Positions 26,523-35,971 of a DNA stretch of 64,000 nucleotides are shown piece after piece. This DNA is from Neochlamydia sp. S13. Its GTDB lineage: Bacteria; Chlamydiota; Chlamydiia; Chlamydiales; Parachlamydiaceae. Each line of letters begins with the position of its first letter. The stretch's first letter is position 1. The notes under the pieces are model-generated. The model made no database searches. It was not told the DNA's origin and was given only the letters and a program-made list of their open reading frames with translations. Made by a program: the position numbers and the translations under genes. The stretch covers positions 1,922,001-1,986,000 of the forward strand of contig NZ_AP017977.1 of assembly GCF_000648235.2 (NCBI RefSeq). Direction: 5' to 3'.

Positions 26523-29498
26523 TTAGGATGAATCCTTCTTTTTAGGCCATATTCCAGAAAGAAACGCTACAGACTTTTGATAAGCCTGTTGAAGAATATT
26601 TTGCTTGGTTGAAGATTCTTCGATATATTCTTCCTCTGCGCCTAATTGTGTTAAAAGTACTTTAGCTTCTGCCTCCAAAAAAGCTCCTTGTATGTCGAGG
26701 TTTTCTGCCTGCAAAGTTTGAGGAACTTGCCATAACATTTGAAGGGAAAGACCTTTAACTTCCCACATATAAACATGCGAAACATTCCAAAGAGCTAAAT
26801 ATTTTTTATCAGACGAAAGAAGTAGCTTTGCTCCCGAAAAAAAGCGGTTTAAAGGAGCCATTTTCAATTGGATGATTCTCTGCTTTGTCTCGATATTCCA
26901 CAGATGAATCTTACAAGCTTGTTGATTCGTATAGCATGCTGCAATGAGAGAACGATCTCCAGAGACATCATAACTTTCTAAATAGATCTTTCTTTTGGGA
27001 TTTTTATATAACTTTGTAAGACTCAGCCCGGGTAGATTCCACACAAGAATCTGACTAGAGTAAAGAGCAATAAGAAAGCGGTCATCTTTACCAAAAAACA
27101 ATTGTGGAACTTCTTTTTCTTTTTGTCTAATGTTAAGCTTAATTGGAGAACTAAATGCATGAATCAGTGGAATGTCTTTTTCAATTTTAATTTGAAGTCT
27201 CCAAAGGAACAGCTCACGATCATTAGCAAAAGCTAGAGGAGCTGCATCAACAAAAGCTCGAGGAAGAGCAAGTGCAAACCGATTGCTTGTTTGCGTAGGT
27301 AAACTTCTGGGTAAATATCCTATGCTCCTAGATTCTAAAACGTTCCAAATTTCAATCTCTCTGTCTCCCTCTAGAAAAAAGCAAGCTAGATAATCACCCT
27401 CTGGGGAGATTGTATAAGCTGCGCAAAGAGGGTCACAAACCAGATCTAAAACTATATTGTTTGTATCTTTTTTTATGCTTACTAAGCGGATACGATCTTT
27501 AAAGTCATGAAAATCTGTTTTTTTATCGTCTTGTTGTAAGAATACTTTACGATCTGTAACAAGATAATTGACTGAAGGAGCAAAGGAAAATGAGTGGGAG
27601 TGAAAATTAATATTCCATTGATTACCAGTTAAAGTTAGGGCATTTTCCCACCACAATCCCTCTACCTTTCTTGTTGTCATGCAACGGCCATTGTGAGGGT
27701 TGTACTCACGCAAAATAGATTCTTTAGAAATAGTTAGAAGACGATTATCTTTTGAAAAGCAGGCATCCGATATAGAAAACTTGAATTGATCCATTTGTTT
27801 TGCTAAGAAATCTTGTAAGTTAAAGATTGCAACTTCATCAGGCAATTGAGCAAATAATAACCCTTGACTATATGAAAAATGAAAGTTTTTCATGTTCCCT
27901 TCAAAAATTGTGCCTTTATAGAGTAACTGATTCTTGTTTAGATCGCGGAGGCAAAATTTAGCATTTCCTATTACTCCTAAAAGGGGAAAACCTGGCCCAC
28001 ATATATAGGCAATCACAGAGCTTTCAATAAATTCGATATTTCTAAGTACGCGAGATTCTTCCGTAAATAACTCTCTCACTTTGTTGCCTTCGACGCTATA
28101 GGCAACAACGGTACTCTTGAATGAAAAATTTTGATGCTCGACGTTAAAGCCAAAGTCTCCACTTAATATCGAAACAAGCAATTCTCCATCAGAGGAAAAT
28201 TGCATATCATGAACAGGGAGTTCAATTGTTAAGCTGTTTCCAACTTTTTTAAGGTCATAAGAAAAGACGCTGATTTCATTCGTTTTATCATCCAAACTTG
28301 CTAATAAAGCAAAATAAGCTTTGCAGGGAGACCAACAAATTTTTCCTGGTAAATGTGATAAAACTCCCTCTGCAATAGGTACAAGATATCTTTCATCATC
28401 GGAAGAAGTGATTTGCCATAATTTAAATTCATACTTGGAATTTTCATCTTTGTCTGCCACACTTAATAAAACCTTAGGATAATAAGGAGATATTTCAAAA
28501 AGAGATAAGTTTTTGTCATGGATTTGAATATCAATAGGGTTGACAAAATGAGGATAAGGCCAAACATTTATTCGTCCATTATGATGCCCAGTTAGTAATA
28601 TTTGCTGTTGATCGCAAAAGGTGGCATTTAGGCAATTGGATAGTAAATCCGTAGAGATTGTTTTAATGCACTGACTTGTAGGGAGATCCCATATATGGAT
28701 AAAGTCTTGCGAAACAGAAACGGCAAATAGCTCATTATTTGAGACAACGAATAATTCAACACCAGCATGTTTTAAGCTAGGTTTTTGCCCTAAACGAATA
28801 TTTTCAAGGTGACATCCCTCAAGATTCCCTCCCTTTAAACTTGCATTAGTGAAGTTGCCATATTCTAAGTGAGCGTTTCTCATGTTCACATTTTCTAAAA
28901 TACTACCCCTAAGATCGGCGTAAGGGGCATAGATGCCTTGCAAATTAAGCCCACTGAAAGAAAAATCAGCTGCTCTCAAAATGGTGAGAGCATTAGCAGC
29001 AGCTATACGATTGCTTGCATTATCTTTAGACCTTAAGACGATATCTAGTAAGAACCGTTGCCTTTCTTCTCGATCTTGCTCCTCATTACACCAATTAACA
29101 TGTAGCCGCAAGCGCCAATCATCATAAGTAAAGCATTCTTGGTTTAGTTTATAAAAAAGCTCCTCAGCTTCTTGCCTAAGTTCCTTAGATTGAAGCAATA
29201 CTTTAAAGCTGCCTGCTTCTTTCTTGATAGTCACCCCTACAGAAGGAGGATAATGGTTAAACAATCTTTGTAACTTTTCCTTATAAAGGATAGGAAATTC
29301 CCACTCTACAGGACATCTGATTGTACCCTTTGCGGTTTTTAGTTTAGCTTGTAAAGTCCGTATATGCTCTATATCTATTTTAAGGGAATAGGTTCCCTCT
29401 ATCCATTTGCCCTTTATACAAGAGATCCTCTTAGGAACAGCATGAATAGGTTGGGCTGCTCTGTGATCAAAATAAAAACTTGTTGTATTTAAATTCAT
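26523..29498 (-). CDS. Pentapeptide-repeat/WD40-repeat protein
   Basis: The protein has 991 residues. Residues 20-120 form a beta-rich N-terminal domain (GKWIEGTYSLKIDIEH...). A helix with RIAAANALTILRAADFSF follows. Residues 178-233 are pentapeptide repeats of the A(D/N)LxG type (YADLRGSILENVNMRNAHLE). The rest (240-960) is degenerate WD40-like blades with WD-type ends (FIHIWDLP, LWNVSHVYMWEV). I see no catalytic motif or signal peptide. A strong GGGAGGT precedes the ATG. It is a full-length paralogue of the protein at 35931-38663, with the same domain order and spacing. Beta-propeller repeats usually act as protein-binding sensors; that role here is inferred. Confidence 0.82.
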   Translation of the reverse strand: MNLNTTSFYFDHRAAQPIHAVPKRISCIKGKWIEGTYSLKIDIEHIRTLQAKLKTAKGTIRCPVEWEFPILYKEKLQRLFNHYPPSVGVTIKKEAGSFKVLLQSKELRQEAEELFYKLNQECFTYDDWRLRLHVNWCNEEQDREERQRFLLDIVLRSKDNASNRIAAANALTILRAADFSFSGLNLQGIYAPYADLRGSILENVNMRNAHLEYGNFTNASLKGGNLEGCHLENIRLGQKPSLKHAGVELFVVSNNELFAVSVSQDFIHIWDLPTSQCIKTISTDLLSNCLNATFCDQQQILLTGHHNGRINVWPYPHFVNPIDIQIHDKNLSLFEISPYYPKVLLSVADKDENSKYEFKLWQITSSDDERYLVPIAEGVLSHLPGKICWSPCKAYFALLASLDDKTNEISVFSYDLKKVGNSLTIELPVHDMQFSSDGELLVSILSGDFGFNVEHQNFSFKSTVVAYSVEGNKVRELFTEESRVLRNIEFIESSVIAYICGPGFPLLGVIGNAKFCLRDLNKNQLLYKGTIFEGNMKNFHFSYSQGLLFAQLPDEVAIFNLQDFLAKQMDQFKFSISDACFSKDNRLLTISKESILREYNPHNGRCMTTRKVEGLWWENALTLTGNQWNINFHSHSFSFAPSVNYLVTDRKVFLQQDDKKTDFHDFKDRIRLVSIKKDTNNIVLDLVCDPLCAAYTISPEGDYLACFFLEGDREIEIWNVLESRSIGYLPRSLPTQTSNRFALALPRAFVDAAPLAFANDRELFLWRLQIKIEKDIPLIHAFSSPIKLNIRQKEKEVPQLFFGKDDRFLIALYSSQILVWNLPGLSLTKLYKNPKRKIYLESYDVSGDRSLIAACYTNQQACKIHLWNIETKQRIIQLKMAPLNRFFSGAKLLLSSDKKYLALWNVSHVYMWEVKGLSLQMLWQVPQTLQAENLDIQGAFLEAEAKVLLTQLGAEEEYIEESSTKQNILQQAYQKSVAFLSGIWPKKKDSS

Positions 29499-30380
29499 TA
29501 ACTTTTACCTCCCTTAAAATATTTCTGAAATATTATCAAATAGTATGCATCAGCCTCTCTCAATATTTTGATTTAAGTATTACTCTTAATATTTAACTTT
29601 TTCTTTAAATTTTACTTCATTAAAAATTTTATTGATAAACTTGCATTTTTTTTATCTTTAATACTTGTTGACCCAGTGACCACGCTTAAGTCATCAAGAA
29701 GGGGTTATCGTTTGTAAGCCTGAGAACATAATACTTAATATAAGCACCTCCTACAAAAGGATTTAAATGTATTTTCTATCTCTGGAGTTGCTCAACAATC
29801 GAAGAATGATCCCTTGTTTCAGAGGCCTTGCTCAGGCAAAAAGTTGACTTGACGGTATGCTATACTCTCTTGCTATCTAGAATACAGATCACTTTTTGCT
29901 TTAAGTTTCTTCAATAATCTGCTCTTTTTCTTTCACTGGCTATTCTTTTCTTCCCCTTCCTACTAAGGTAGTTAAGTTTGCAGCTAATCGTAATTATAGC
30001 TGTAATCCTAATATTTAACGCAAGTTCGATTAGCGAGGCTTACATTTTAAAAGCTGTCTTAAGATAGGATTTAAAAATGCTCAAGAATGACATGTTTAAA
30101 CGATAGCAGTAAGCACCTAAAGCACCCATAGGAGGAACGAATTTCAAAAATCTGGCCTCTTTTTATGCAAGAATTCTTCTTTGTACTAAAGTTTGCAGGG
30201 ATCTTTTCAAGCTCGTAAATATAAGTACGAATGGAAACGAGAAGAGCATCCAAACTTTTCCCGAAAATAATAGTGGAAAATTTGCCGAGCTTGCCTGCCT
30301 GTAAGCTAGTAAATTTATTATGTAAAAGGGATTAACATTTTATCGATGGCTATTGTATGGATAAGCCTCGCTTTTGAATA
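29499..30380. other. Intergenic region, mostly unassigned
   Basis: There is no intact gene. A motif near 29672 (CCCAGTGACCACGCTTAAG) resembles, in reverse, sequences near 18916 and 19062 and may be an IS end. A minus-strand fragment at 30071-30253 with YIYELEKI may be the far end of the transposase remnant described next, but this is weak. Confidence 0.35.
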
Positions 30381-30389
30381 AAGCACCTG

Positions 30390-30900
30390 AACGATTACCT
30401 TTTTTCTTTCCTTGTTTTGTAAATCGCCAGAATACACATCTTTTATACTATCCTTTGGCTTGAGGATTAGCAAACATTTGGATTTTCATCGGTATAGCTT
30501 TTTTTCCTATAAGGATTAGCTATAATTAATTCTCCTCCCCTATCTTGTTCTATCGATTGCAGGTAGGCTTTAAAACCTCGTCTCACAGCTCTTTTAAGCC
30601 AAGCTAGCCGCGGCTAAGAAATGGTGAAATTTTATCATCGCTGATCTGTCCATCTATAAGGGAAGATAGTCCTTTGGCTGTCGCCTGGTAATGCTGACTG
30701 ATAAGAAGATCTTGTGCCAGGGCTTTTCTTTTTTCTAAGAAAAACAAGCTTTTATCATACTCTTTTCCACTTATCCATGTACAAAGTGATTGATAAAAAG
30801 GGAGATAGAAATCCACATTCAAAAAAAATAAAACTTTACCATAATTTTCATTTGTAACAAAATGAAGGGAAAAGCACTTTAGAGATAGTGATTCCACTTC
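30390..30900 (-). pseudogene. DDE transposase remnant, same family as 38794-39240
   Basis: On the minus strand, LLISQHYQATAKGLSSLIDG then QISDDKISPFL closely matches LISQNPQATATGLSNLLDG then QISHHKITRFL of the remnant at 38794. Farther on, frames with KKSYTDENPNVC and KTRKEKR correspond to EKPYTDENEIVCW and KTGKEKR of such transposases. The copy is interrupted by frameshifts and deletions. It lies just upstream of the protease-NACHT operon and points away from it. Confidence 0.65.
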
Positions 30901-30973
30901 AAAAATGAAACCTTATCCTAGGTTTTGAGGTTATTAAAATGAATGGAAGAAAGACTTTAAAGGAAAATGTGCC

Positions 30974-33034
30974 ATGATGATGGAATCTACACAAGGATCT
31001 ATATCATCATTTGAAGGCTACACGGAAGATCTCCATATTTCGGAAAGTGTGCTACAAGTGGGCGATTTGCCACTAGCGGAAAATCTTCGACAACTAGCCA
31101 GCCGCATCAATATTGTATGCCGCATCATTTGTCCGGGCAATCAAGGGACAGGATTTGTCATTGACAATGGGCTTCTCTTGACTAATCATCACATCATTCC
31201 CAATCTTGAACAAGCTCAGAAGGCTTGCGTACAATTCTTTTATGAAAGATCTAGAAAGACACAAGAAATTGTAGAAGTAAGATTAAATCCAGACGAAAGC
31301 GAGGGAGGATTATTTTTAACTAGCGAAACCCCAGACGAGGGATTTTTACCTTTAACAAAAGATAAGTTAGATTTCACCATTGTAGCCTTCCGTTTACCCT
31401 TACCACATAAGTTAGATTTTGTTCATAAAATGGGAATGTCAATATTTTCTAATGTTCAGCCAATAGAGGGAGGGCATGCAAATATCATTCAACATCCCAG
31501 CTTGAAAGAAAATGGAGTAATGCATTCTTTCAAACGCTATGCTTTTTGGAAAAATAAAATCAAGCAAATAGAAGCCGATAAATTTATTGTCCATTACGAG
31601 ACTACTACTTTACGTGGCTCCTCAGGTGCTCCTGTAATGGATGATCAAGGCGATTTATTAGGCCTTCATCGTGCTAGGTGTCCTAATCAACAACATCAAA
31701 ATTGTAATACTGCTATTCTAGCTTCAGCAATTGCTGCAGCTGTGCTTGAGAGAGGATACGGGCAAAAAATTAAAGAATGTTGTTCTATTTTTCAGTCAGA
31801 AGTTCGTTTAAATTTTCTTTCTCTCTCACAAGACGAAGATTTGCAAAAAGAATTGAACTACTATATTCCTCTAGATGCCAGCCGCTCTTTAAAGGATGAG
31901 CCAAAAGACTTAGAAGAACAAGTTGAAAGCTTTATAAGCAGCTCGAATAGAATCTTGCTAATCCTTGGAGAAGCAGCTTCAGGAAAATCTCTTTTTGTAC
32001 GCTATCTAGCTCTAAAAAAAGGGAAAGCCTATGCATCTGAAAAAGATTTCCTTCCTATTTACATCTCACTTTCATCTGTGAAACAAGCCGATCGCGTTTT
32101 AGAAGAAGGGCTCCAATATATCGTCTCGCCAGAGAATCTTCCGGATTTTCTTAAGGAGAAGAAACTGTTATTGTTTTTAGACGCGTATGATGAAATGCCA
32201 TGTTTGCGCAAAGAGAAAAAAGAAAAATTTATAGAAAAGCAAAGAAAACTTTTTAATATTTATCTCGAGAATAACCTTAAACTAAGATTGCATAATGATA
32301 CCAAAATTATTTTCACCTGTAGGATAACCGATATACAGGCCGAAGATCTACGATATTTTTATCCCGATGGAAAAACTCCCCAAGGTTTTAATAAGTTGAT
32401 TCTTGCCGATTTTGATCCAGGCAAACAAATAAGTTATTTAACAAAATACTTAGCAATACAAAAAGAAAAAGGCCTTTCTCCCTCGTGGACAGTAGAAAAG
32501 TATTGGAAGTATTTTAACAATATCAGTGGACTAAAAGAAATAGTAAAAAATCCTTTGCTTTTGTTTGTAACGGCTGAAGTCCTTCCTAGCATTGTCGAAA
32601 AATTTAAAAAAGAGCGAAGCAATTCTGAAGAGAAATTGCACCTCACAGAAACAAGAATTTTAGACGAATTTATTGTTCAACGCATCCTTCGAGAGTATAA
32701 CCGGCAGACCGAAAATAGCCTACGACCCCAGTATAGTAAAGAAGACTATTTAACATTTGCCTTAGACTTAATCGCGCAAATGAGTAAAGAGGGTAAATAT
32801 GTGATTTCCCGAACAGATCCTAGCCTGATGAAGAAGTTTCAACGGTTTTTTTGCAATTCTGAAGAAGCTATCTTTAAAAGAAAAGCCATTCCTTTGACAT
32901 GCAGCGAAGGAAAGGAATGGAAATTTATACATGATAAATTTCGCGCTCATTTTGAAGCTATGTGGCAACAATTTGAACTAGGACGAGAAGAAGAAATCCT
33001 TGAACTCTTAGGTGTCAAAAAAGAAAGTTTTTAG
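30974..33034 (+). CDS. Trypsin-like protease fused to NACHT NTPase
   Basis: The protein has 686 residues. Residues 40-260 are a trypsin-fold serine protease with triad candidates H73 (LLTNHHIIPN), D133 (KLDFTIVAF) and S217 (LRGSSGAPVMD). Residues about 325-600 are a NACHT STAND ATPase: Walker A GEAASGKS (G332-S339), Walker B LLLFLDAYDEM (D403), KIIFTCRITD. The C-terminus is helical, without sensor repeats. Trypsin-NACHT fusions are known from bacterial conflict systems, where ATP-driven assembly is thought to gate a protease. It is the first gene of a four-gene operon. AAAGGA lies upstream; the ATGs at 30974, 30977 and 30980 are all possible starts. There is no signal peptide. Confidence 0.88.
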   Translation: MMMESTQGSISSFEGYTEDLHISESVLQVGDLPLAENLRQLASRINIVCRIICPGNQGTGFVIDNGLLLTNHHIIPNLEQAQKACVQFFYERSRKTQEIVEVRLNPDESEGGLFLTSETPDEGFLPLTKDKLDFTIVAFRLPLPHKLDFVHKMGMSIFSNVQPIEGGHANIIQHPSLKENGVMHSFKRYAFWKNKIKQIEADKFIVHYETTTLRGSSGAPVMDDQGDLLGLHRARCPNQQHQNCNTAILASAIAAAVLERGYGQKIKECCSIFQSEVRLNFLSLSQDEDLQKELNYYIPLDASRSLKDEPKDLEEQVESFISSSNRILLILGEAASGKSLFVRYLALKKGKAYASEKDFLPIYISLSSVKQADRVLEEGLQYIVSPENLPDFLKEKKLLLFLDAYDEMPCLRKEKKEKFIEKQRKLFNIYLENNLKLRLHNDTKIIFTCRITDIQAEDLRYFYPDGKTPQGFNKLILADFDPGKQISYLTKYLAIQKEKGLSPSWTVEKYWKYFNNISGLKEIVKNPLLLFVTAEVLPSIVEKFKKERSNSEEKLHLTETRILDEFIVQRILREYNRQTENSLRPQYSKEDYLTFALDLIAQMSKEGKYVISRTDPSLMKKFQRFFCNSEEAIFKRKAIPLTCSEGKEWKFIHDKFRAHFEAMWQQFELGREEEILELLGVKKESF

Positions 33035-33110
33035 AGTGCAAATTTAATAAAAAAAATCTCGTTAAAAAGCGTACTATGTGGCCCTATAAAACTTAACGAA
33101 GGAGTATTTT

Positions 33111-34244
33111 ATGCAATTAACAAATCCTGTAATAAGAATGTTCGATCCTCCAGGAGGAGATGCTCTAGAGGACTTAGATGAAGAACAAAAAACGTTATGG
33201 CATCTAAGGATCTCGCAGTTATTTGATAGAGTTATACAAGGATACCCAAACTCTAACGATGGGCCCCGTCGCCAATTTTTTAATCCCACCCAAAGAGACC
33301 GGGCTGAAGACCTTCAAGAAGCGACCATTTCCTGGATTGGTTTCCCTAAAGCAGTAAAGTTAGAGCTTCCTACTGATCAAGCTCGCTGGGAAGAAGCTGA
33401 TAGTAGGCGTGCGTATCAAGATGAATATTGTGAATGGAGTGTTAGCAGAAATGCGGAGGATAAAATCACTAAAGTGACTTTTACGTGCGAAGGCCCGGAA
33501 TATTGGCGATTTCTTGCTCAGGTCAATCCTGATCAAGTGATCCGCCTTTATCAAGAACATGTCGATCCCGCCGTAAAAGAAGAAGATCTATTTATTAATG
33601 GTGTTTATAATCCTGCTAATAAATGGAACAATTCTACTTCAAGAGGTGCCATGCATCTTATTCAGCCCAATAACACCTTAAGTGCCGAAATCGAACTTGC
33701 CGCAGCAGCGACTATTGTAAGAAGAAAAAAGGGAAAAATTATTACAAATCAAGGACAACTGATTAAATGTAGCCAATATGGTGTTCCAGAACGTAATAGC
33801 GATCCTCATATCGGTGCTTCTGTTAACACCTTGGCTCAAAAGGGAGCTTATTTAAGCCTAGCAAATCCTGTAGGACTCTACTTTGATAAGTTTGAGCCTC
33901 ATGGATGGCATACTCCAGATGAGGAACCGGCTACTAATTTCTGGAAAATCGTTAGAGGAACCTCAAATAGTGGCTTAAGAGCAATATTCGAAGTTCCTAA
34001 AGAAAAGAACTATGTAGTTGGAGATATCACCATCAACGGTGAAAAAATTAAATACGGTTCGCAAATTGCTGATTTTGTCCATATTAAACTTACTGCCATC
34101 ATGCAAGAGGTAGGTCAAGTAAAAGTCGAACCCGTGGAAGGATGTAGAGGGCCTATTAGCTTGCTTCAGGGATTCGAAGAACCTTTTAGAGAGCCTATTG
34201 AACAGATAAATGAAATATTTAGTACCCAAAAACGTGTAAACTAA
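33111..34244 (+). CDS. Conserved-looking protein of unknown function, second gene of NACHT operon
   Basis: The 377 residues carry dense motif-like segments (YQDEYCEWSV, VTFTCEGPEYWRFL, NGVYNPANKWN, RGAMHLIQPNNTLSAEIELA, RNSDPHIGASVN, LANPVGLYFD). They read like a folded enzyme or binding protein rather than an effector with repeats. I do not recognise a named family. There is no signal peptide or membrane segment. A strong GAAGGAG lies six bases before the ATG, 77 bp after the protease-NACHT gene. The gene after it (34313) has a similar motif-rich character, and the two may act together. Function unknown. Confidence 0.75.
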   Translation: MQLTNPVIRMFDPPGGDALEDLDEEQKTLWHLRISQLFDRVIQGYPNSNDGPRRQFFNPTQRDRAEDLQEATISWIGFPKAVKLELPTDQARWEEADSRRAYQDEYCEWSVSRNAEDKITKVTFTCEGPEYWRFLAQVNPDQVIRLYQEHVDPAVKEEDLFINGVYNPANKWNNSTSRGAMHLIQPNNTLSAEIELAAAATIVRRKKGKIITNQGQLIKCSQYGVPERNSDPHIGASVNTLAQKGAYLSLANPVGLYFDKFEPHGWHTPDEEPATNFWKIVRGTSNSGLRAIFEVPKEKNYVVGDITINGEKIKYGSQIADFVHIKLTAIMQEVGQVKVEPVEGCRGPISLLQGFEEPFREPIEQINEIFSTQKRVN

Positions 34245-34262
34245 AATTTTATAAAAAAATTT

Positions 34263-34290
34263 TAGCTTGCCACTTACAAGTGGCAAGCTA
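34263..34290 (+). promoter_or_regulatory. Strong intercistronic hairpin
   Basis: TAGCTTGCCACTT (34263-34275) pairs perfectly with AAGTGGCAAGCTA (34278-34290). It lies 18 bp after one operon gene and just before the GGAGG site (34303-34307) of the next. There is no U-tract, so it looks more like an RNA-stability or processing element, or a leaky terminator, than a full terminator. Confidence 0.5.
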
Positions 34291-34312
34291 TATTTATTCC
34301 ATGGAGGTTACT

Positions 34313-35971
34313 ATGGTTAATATAGATACAACCCGTACCGCTTTATCACCTGATGTTTATCCCCAAACGGTTTCTACTTCTCTTGCCCCTAAACGCCATC
34401 TTAGGCGAAGTAATCAGGATTTAAAAACGGATCAAATTTATAGATTCATTATGGGTGAAGATTGCCAAATAACTCCTCTTGAAGAAGAAGAAAAGAATGA
34501 TCTTCAAGATGCTTTTATGACACTTCTTCTCCAAAATAAAAAATTTCCTTTAAGTCTTAGTAAGCTTGTAGAAGAATTTGAGTCTACAAATGCGCTAAAA
34601 GAAAAGCACATTTTTCATATTGCTGAAGGGGGCCAAGTGGAGTGGTCTTCGGAGACAGCGCGCTTAGATCGAACTTTTCGTTTGGCTGTCTACTTACAAA
34701 TGCATCAAGAAGAGCAAGATGTATGGATAAGCACGGGAACAAATATAGACGATACAGAGGATGAATTTCTGCAACTGATGGCTTGGGATAGCAAAAATCA
34801 AGCATTTAATTTTTATCAACGCAATGTCGCCTGGATTTGGTCGGGCAATTCTCATCATGCTATCTTCCCCAATACGCGTGGTAAAGGTCCTTTTTCGGGC
34901 CATGTAAATGGTAGCCCTGTGATGAAAGAATTAGAAGCTCCCTGGGTACACTGGCATAGTTCAGAAGCAGAAATTTCAGCCAATATTTTTTCAGCAGAAG
35001 ATTCTTTTCCCAAGAGTTCTTTTTTCAATGACCGTAAAAAAGCCGATAATTTTGAAAAGATTGTAAAAGCAGGGATTAGCCGTTGGAATGCAGCTCGGCT
35101 TACTAAACCTGAACATTTAAAACCGCTTTTCCTTTTCCGCCAGATTCTTGATAATACAACAATTAATTTGAGAAGTACTAAAAATGAAAGCGAAGGGATA
35201 GAGGACGAGGATACGGTAAGATTACCTTTTACATTTTTTCTCAATACTCAAGCTTTTTCTGCGTTAGGATTAAATTTTCCAATAAAAGCTCCTGAAGTAA
35301 AAGGAGGGCTATATAAAGAGTGTTTAGAAGAGTTAGAGTTTAAATTACAAGCGGAAGATTTTACTAAAAAAGGAGATACCCATTTTGCACTTGTAGCCCC
35401 AGAGCCTGCTTATGAAGATTATGACTTATTAGGAAAATTAATTGCTCAAAAAATTATCGATTCTAGACTAGCAGCTTGCCTTCTTATGGTTGACTTTCCC
35501 AATTCGATTTATTCAAATTCCCGGAAAAAGCTTTTGGACTATGTTACTGATGATTTAGAACAGCTAGCAAACAATATTGTTAACTCTGAAGATGCAAAAA
35601 AGCCACACACTCCTGAGGCAGAGTTTACTCAATATTGGGAACAGTCTAAAGAAGAAGGGTGGAAGCAGCTGTTTACACAAAGAATAAAGCAATATTTTAT
35701 AAAGCTAAAAGAACAGATGGAAACAAAAGAGGGCTTTAACGGATTAATACGGCTTTTAGAATATCGTAAGGCATTGTTTAGACACCAGCCTATCTATGAA
35801 TTTGATTTAACTCTGCCATTTACGAATATTTCCAATCAGGTTTCTCCTCTTAAAATGAATGAAGAGGGCCAGGTCGTCACTATCGATGCCTGTTTCCACC
35901 TTGAAATAAATCTAGCGAATTCATCCATGCATGTTGAGCAACAGCTCACCCTCAGTGGTGGAAATGACTAA
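34313..35971 (+). CDS. Conserved-looking protein of unknown function, third gene of NACHT operon
   Basis: The protein has 552 residues. An aromatic- and His-rich centre stands out: LQLMAWDSKNQAFNFYQ, WIWSGNSHHAIFP, GPFSGHVNGSPVMKEL and PWVHWHS, all within about residues 155-230. His clusters of this kind could bind metal, but no known site pattern was matched. The rest is mixed alpha/beta. The ATG at 34313 has GGAGG five bases upstream and is preferred over the GTG at 34280. The end overlaps the start of the WD40 gene, which implies translational coupling. No named family; probably a partner of the preceding 377-aa protein. Confidence 0.75.
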   Translation: MVNIDTTRTALSPDVYPQTVSTSLAPKRHLRRSNQDLKTDQIYRFIMGEDCQITPLEEEEKNDLQDAFMTLLLQNKKFPLSLSKLVEEFESTNALKEKHIFHIAEGGQVEWSSETARLDRTFRLAVYLQMHQEEQDVWISTGTNIDDTEDEFLQLMAWDSKNQAFNFYQRNVAWIWSGNSHHAIFPNTRGKGPFSGHVNGSPVMKELEAPWVHWHSSEAEISANIFSAEDSFPKSSFFNDRKKADNFEKIVKAGISRWNAARLTKPEHLKPLFLFRQILDNTTINLRSTKNESEGIEDEDTVRLPFTFFLNTQAFSALGLNFPIKAPEVKGGLYKECLEELEFKLQAEDFTKKGDTHFALVAPEPAYEDYDLLGKLIAQKIIDSRLAACLLMVDFPNSIYSNSRKKLLDYVTDDLEQLANNIVNSEDAKKPHTPEAEFTQYWEQSKEEGWKQLFTQRIKQYFIKLKEQMETKEGFNGLIRLLEYRKALFRHQPIYEFDLTLPFTNISNQVSPLKMNEEGQVVTIDACFHLEINLANSSMHVEQQLTLSGGND

